From: Rhodopseudomonas palustris HaA2 | GTDB taxonomy: Bacteria > Pseudomonadota > Alphaproteobacteria > Rhizobiales > Xanthobacteraceae | Direction: 5' to 3' | Assembly (NCBI RefSeq): GCF_000013365.1 | Contig: NC_007778.1 | Span: forward strand, 1,116,001-1,180,000 | Length of the DNA: 64,000 nt | Shown here: positions 62,578 to 64,000 of the stretch, in pieces | How the letters are laid out: the number at the start of each line of letters is the position of its first letter | Position numbering within the stretch: the stretch's first letter is position 1 | Program-made: the position numbers and the translations under genes | The notes under the pieces: generated by a model | Database searches by the model: none | Seen by the model: only the letters and a program-made list of their open reading frames with translations | Told to the model about the DNA's origin: nothing

Positions 62578-63776
62578 ACGACATGATGCTGGTGCTGAAT
62601 GCCGGCTCGTCGAGCGTCAAATTCGCCTTGTACGAGGCGCACACCGAGCCGACGCAGGACTGCCTGATCTGCGAGGGCGGCATCGGCAGCCTCGGCCATC
62701 GCCCGCACCACAAGGTGGTCGATCGCCACGGCGCGACCGTCCACGACGCCTATCTGGCCGACGGCGCCGGCCATGAGGAGGCGATCCGAACCCTGATGGG
62801 CTGGATCGCGCAACGCTTTCCCGAACGGCGGCTCGCCGCGGCGGGGCACCGCGTGGTGCATGGCGGCGATCTGTTCGACGCGCCGGTGCGCGTCGATGCC
62901 GGCGTGATCGAGCGGCTGCGCGGCTTCATTCCGTTGGCGCCGCTGCATCAGCCGCACAGCATCGCGGCGATCGAGTCGCTGGCGAGACTGGATCCCCGGC
63001 TGCCGCAGATCGTCTGTTTCGACACAGCGTTCCACCACGGATTGCCGCCGCTCGCCACCTGGTTCGCGCTGCCGCGCGATCTGATTGCGCAGGGCATCCG
63101 CCGCTACGGCTTTCACGGCGTGTCCTACGAATACATCGCCAGCGCGCTGCCGGGCGTGGCCGGGGCGGCGGTCGCCGAGGGCCGCGTCGTGGTCGCGCAT
63201 CTCGGCGGCGGCGCCAGCATGTGCGCGATGCGGGCGCGCAAGAGCGTGGCGACGACGATGGGTTTCACCGCGCTCGACGGCCTGATGATGGGCAGTCGCA
63301 CCGGCGTGCTCGATCCCGGCGTGGTGCTGTATCTGCTGGAGCAGAAGGGCATGACGCCCGCCGAGATCAGCGATCTGCTGTATCGCAAATCGGGCCTGCT
63401 CGGCGTCTCCGGCATCAGCGACGACATGCGGACGCTGCTGGCCAGCGATGATCCGCATGCCGAGGAAGCGGTCGCGTTGTTCGTCTATCGCATCGGCCGC
63501 GAGCTCGGCTCGCTCGCCGCCGCGCTCGGCGGGCTCGACGCGCTGGTATTCACCGCCGGCATCGGCGAGCGCTCCGCCGAGATCCGCAAGCGGGTGTGCG
63601 CCCAGGCGGCGTGGCTCGGCGTCACGCTCGACGCCGCCGCCAATGCGCACGCTGCGGGCGCCGCGCGCATCAGCATCGCCGACAGCAAGGTCTCGGTCTG
63701 GGTGATCCCGACCGACGAGGACCTGATGATCGCCCGCCACGTCTGGCGGCTGGTCGAAGGCGACCGGGCGGCCTGA
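62574..63776 (+). CDS. ackA: Acetate/propionate kinase
   Basis: This 400-residue ASKHA-fold kinase makes ATP from acyl phosphate. Motifs are VLNAGSSSVKFALYE (phosphate 1), GHRVVHGGDLF, RYGFHGVSYEYI, VVVAHLGGGASMCA and LDALVFTAGIGERS. With the upstream Pta domain it forms an overflow or fermentative ATP-generating route. It starts in the stop of the fusion gene (ATGA). Convergent with the GGDEF gene, with no gap. Confidence 0.95.
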   Translation: MNDMMLVLNAGSSSVKFALYEAHTEPTQDCLICEGGIGSLGHRPHHKVVDRHGATVHDAYLADGAGHEEAIRTLMGWIAQRFPERRLAAAGHRVVHGGDLFDAPVRVDAGVIERLRGFIPLAPLHQPHSIAAIESLARLDPRLPQIVCFDTAFHHGLPPLATWFALPRDLIAQGIRRYGFHGVSYEYIASALPGVAGAAVAEGRVVVAHLGGGASMCAMRARKSVATTMGFTALDGLMMGSRTGVLDPGVVLYLLEQKGMTPAEISDLLYRKSGLLGVSGISDDMRTLLASDDPHAEEAVALFVYRIGRELGSLAAALGGLDALVFTAGIGERSAEIRKRVCAQAAWLGVTLDAAANAHAAGAARISIADSKVSVWVIPTDEDLMIARHVWRLVEGDRAA

Positions 63777-64000
63777 TCAGGCGTGGAATTGCAGCGGCTG
63801 CGGCGCTCCGCGCGTCGGCTCTGCGCCGTCCGGCACATCCGGCGCGAGCGGAGCGGCGTCGCGTGCGGCTGCAGCGCCCGATGTTCGCCCGGAGCGGTTG
63901 CGTTTGACCGCGTACAGCGCCGCGTCCGCCTTGGCGAGCAGATCGTCGAGGCTGGTGCCGTCGTCGGGCGCGATCGCGGTGCCGAGGCTGGCGCCCAGCG
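63777..64000 (-). CDS. GGDEF-domain protein, C-terminal end (partial)
   Basis: The window cuts this gene. The 74 visible residues start ASLGTAIAPDDGTSLDDLLAKADAALYAVKRN, which is the last part of a GGDEF diguanylate cyclase domain (SxGxA...DLL..AD.ALY..K). A Pro/Ala/Asp-rich tail of about 40 residues follows and ends LQFHA. The GGDEF motif itself and any sensor domains are outside the window. Confidence 0.85.
   Translation of the reverse strand, partial: LGASLGTAIAPDDGTSLDDLLAKADAALYAVKRNRSGRTSGAAAARDAAPLAPDVPDGAEPTRGAPQPLQFHA

Noticed and set aside
1..64000. tRNA, rRNA, insertion sequences, prophage or integrase attachment sites.
   Set aside because: No cloverleaf-like segments, transposase or integrase frames, or direct-repeat att-like pairs were recognised; a tRNAscan and ISfinder search would settle this.

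Overview
The window is chromosomal DNA from a G+C-rich alphaproteobacterium. The gene order of the nitrogen-fixation block, the DUF269 and DUF683 genes, nif-specific ferredoxin III, fixABCX next to nifW, a BA14K-family protein, an EcfG-type promoter and a rhizobial amino acid:[carrier protein] ligase together point to the Bradyrhizobium/Rhodopseudomonas group. Rhodopseudomonas is my best guess, because the nif and fix genes are contiguous with no symbiosis-island features or insertion sequences. No rRNA, tRNA, IS, prophage or CRISPR was seen.

Layout. (1) 1-13003: molybdenum nitrogenase genes on the + strand: nifH (3' end), nifD, nifK, nifE, nifN, nifX, DUF269, DUF683, fdxB, nifQ; then, behind a NifA site and a sigma-54 promoter, an IscA/HesB protein, nifU, nifS, nifV and nifW. 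(2) 13311-17126: a second NifA/sigma-54 promoter drives fixABCX, the electron-bifurcating flavoprotein complex that supplies reductant to nitrogenase. (3) 17708-30100: a DUF2478 gene, then an uncharacterised biosynthetic locus. It has two carrier proteins, an amino acid:[carrier protein] ligase, an acyl-CoA-dehydrogenase-like flavoenzyme, an AMP-forming ligase, an SDR, a GNAT-like protein, a ThDP enzyme, a class IV aminotransferase, a cupin and an acyl-CoA synthetase, in several divergent units. (4) 30374-33212: metY, a MetA-like acyltransferase and a flavin reductase. (5) 33285-46944: exopolysaccharide locus (flippase, VanZ-like protein, GINT1-like protein, GT4 and WecG/TagA glycosyltransferases, Wzc-like co-polymerase without a P-loop, two Wzy/ligase proteins, GH5 glycosidase, GalE). 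(6) 47194-57553: stress and periplasmic functions (inactive HtrA-like protein, BMP lipoprotein, biuret-hydrolase-like enzyme, active HtrA/DegP, DUF2254, membrane-anchored trehalose-6-phosphate synthase, BA14K protein). (7) 57627-64000: GT-C-like membrane protein, PPK2, FabI, MaoC-Pta fusion, AckA and the 3' end of a GGDEF gene.

Operons are separated by dispersed palindromic repeats. One family, with GTCATCCTGAGG/CCTCAGGATGAC termini, has five copies, at 13.1, 17.2, 27.1, 43.2 and 51.1 kb.

Most unusual content: the aminoacyl-carrier-protein locus (about 18.5-30.1 kb); NifU with Trp at scaffold position 35; an HtrA-like protein lacking all three catalytic residues; and a trehalose-6-phosphate synthase fused to a two-TM sensor-like N-terminus. 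Starts were moved downstream of the longest reading frame wherever a Shine-Dalgarno sequence, stop/start coupling or family alignment supported it.
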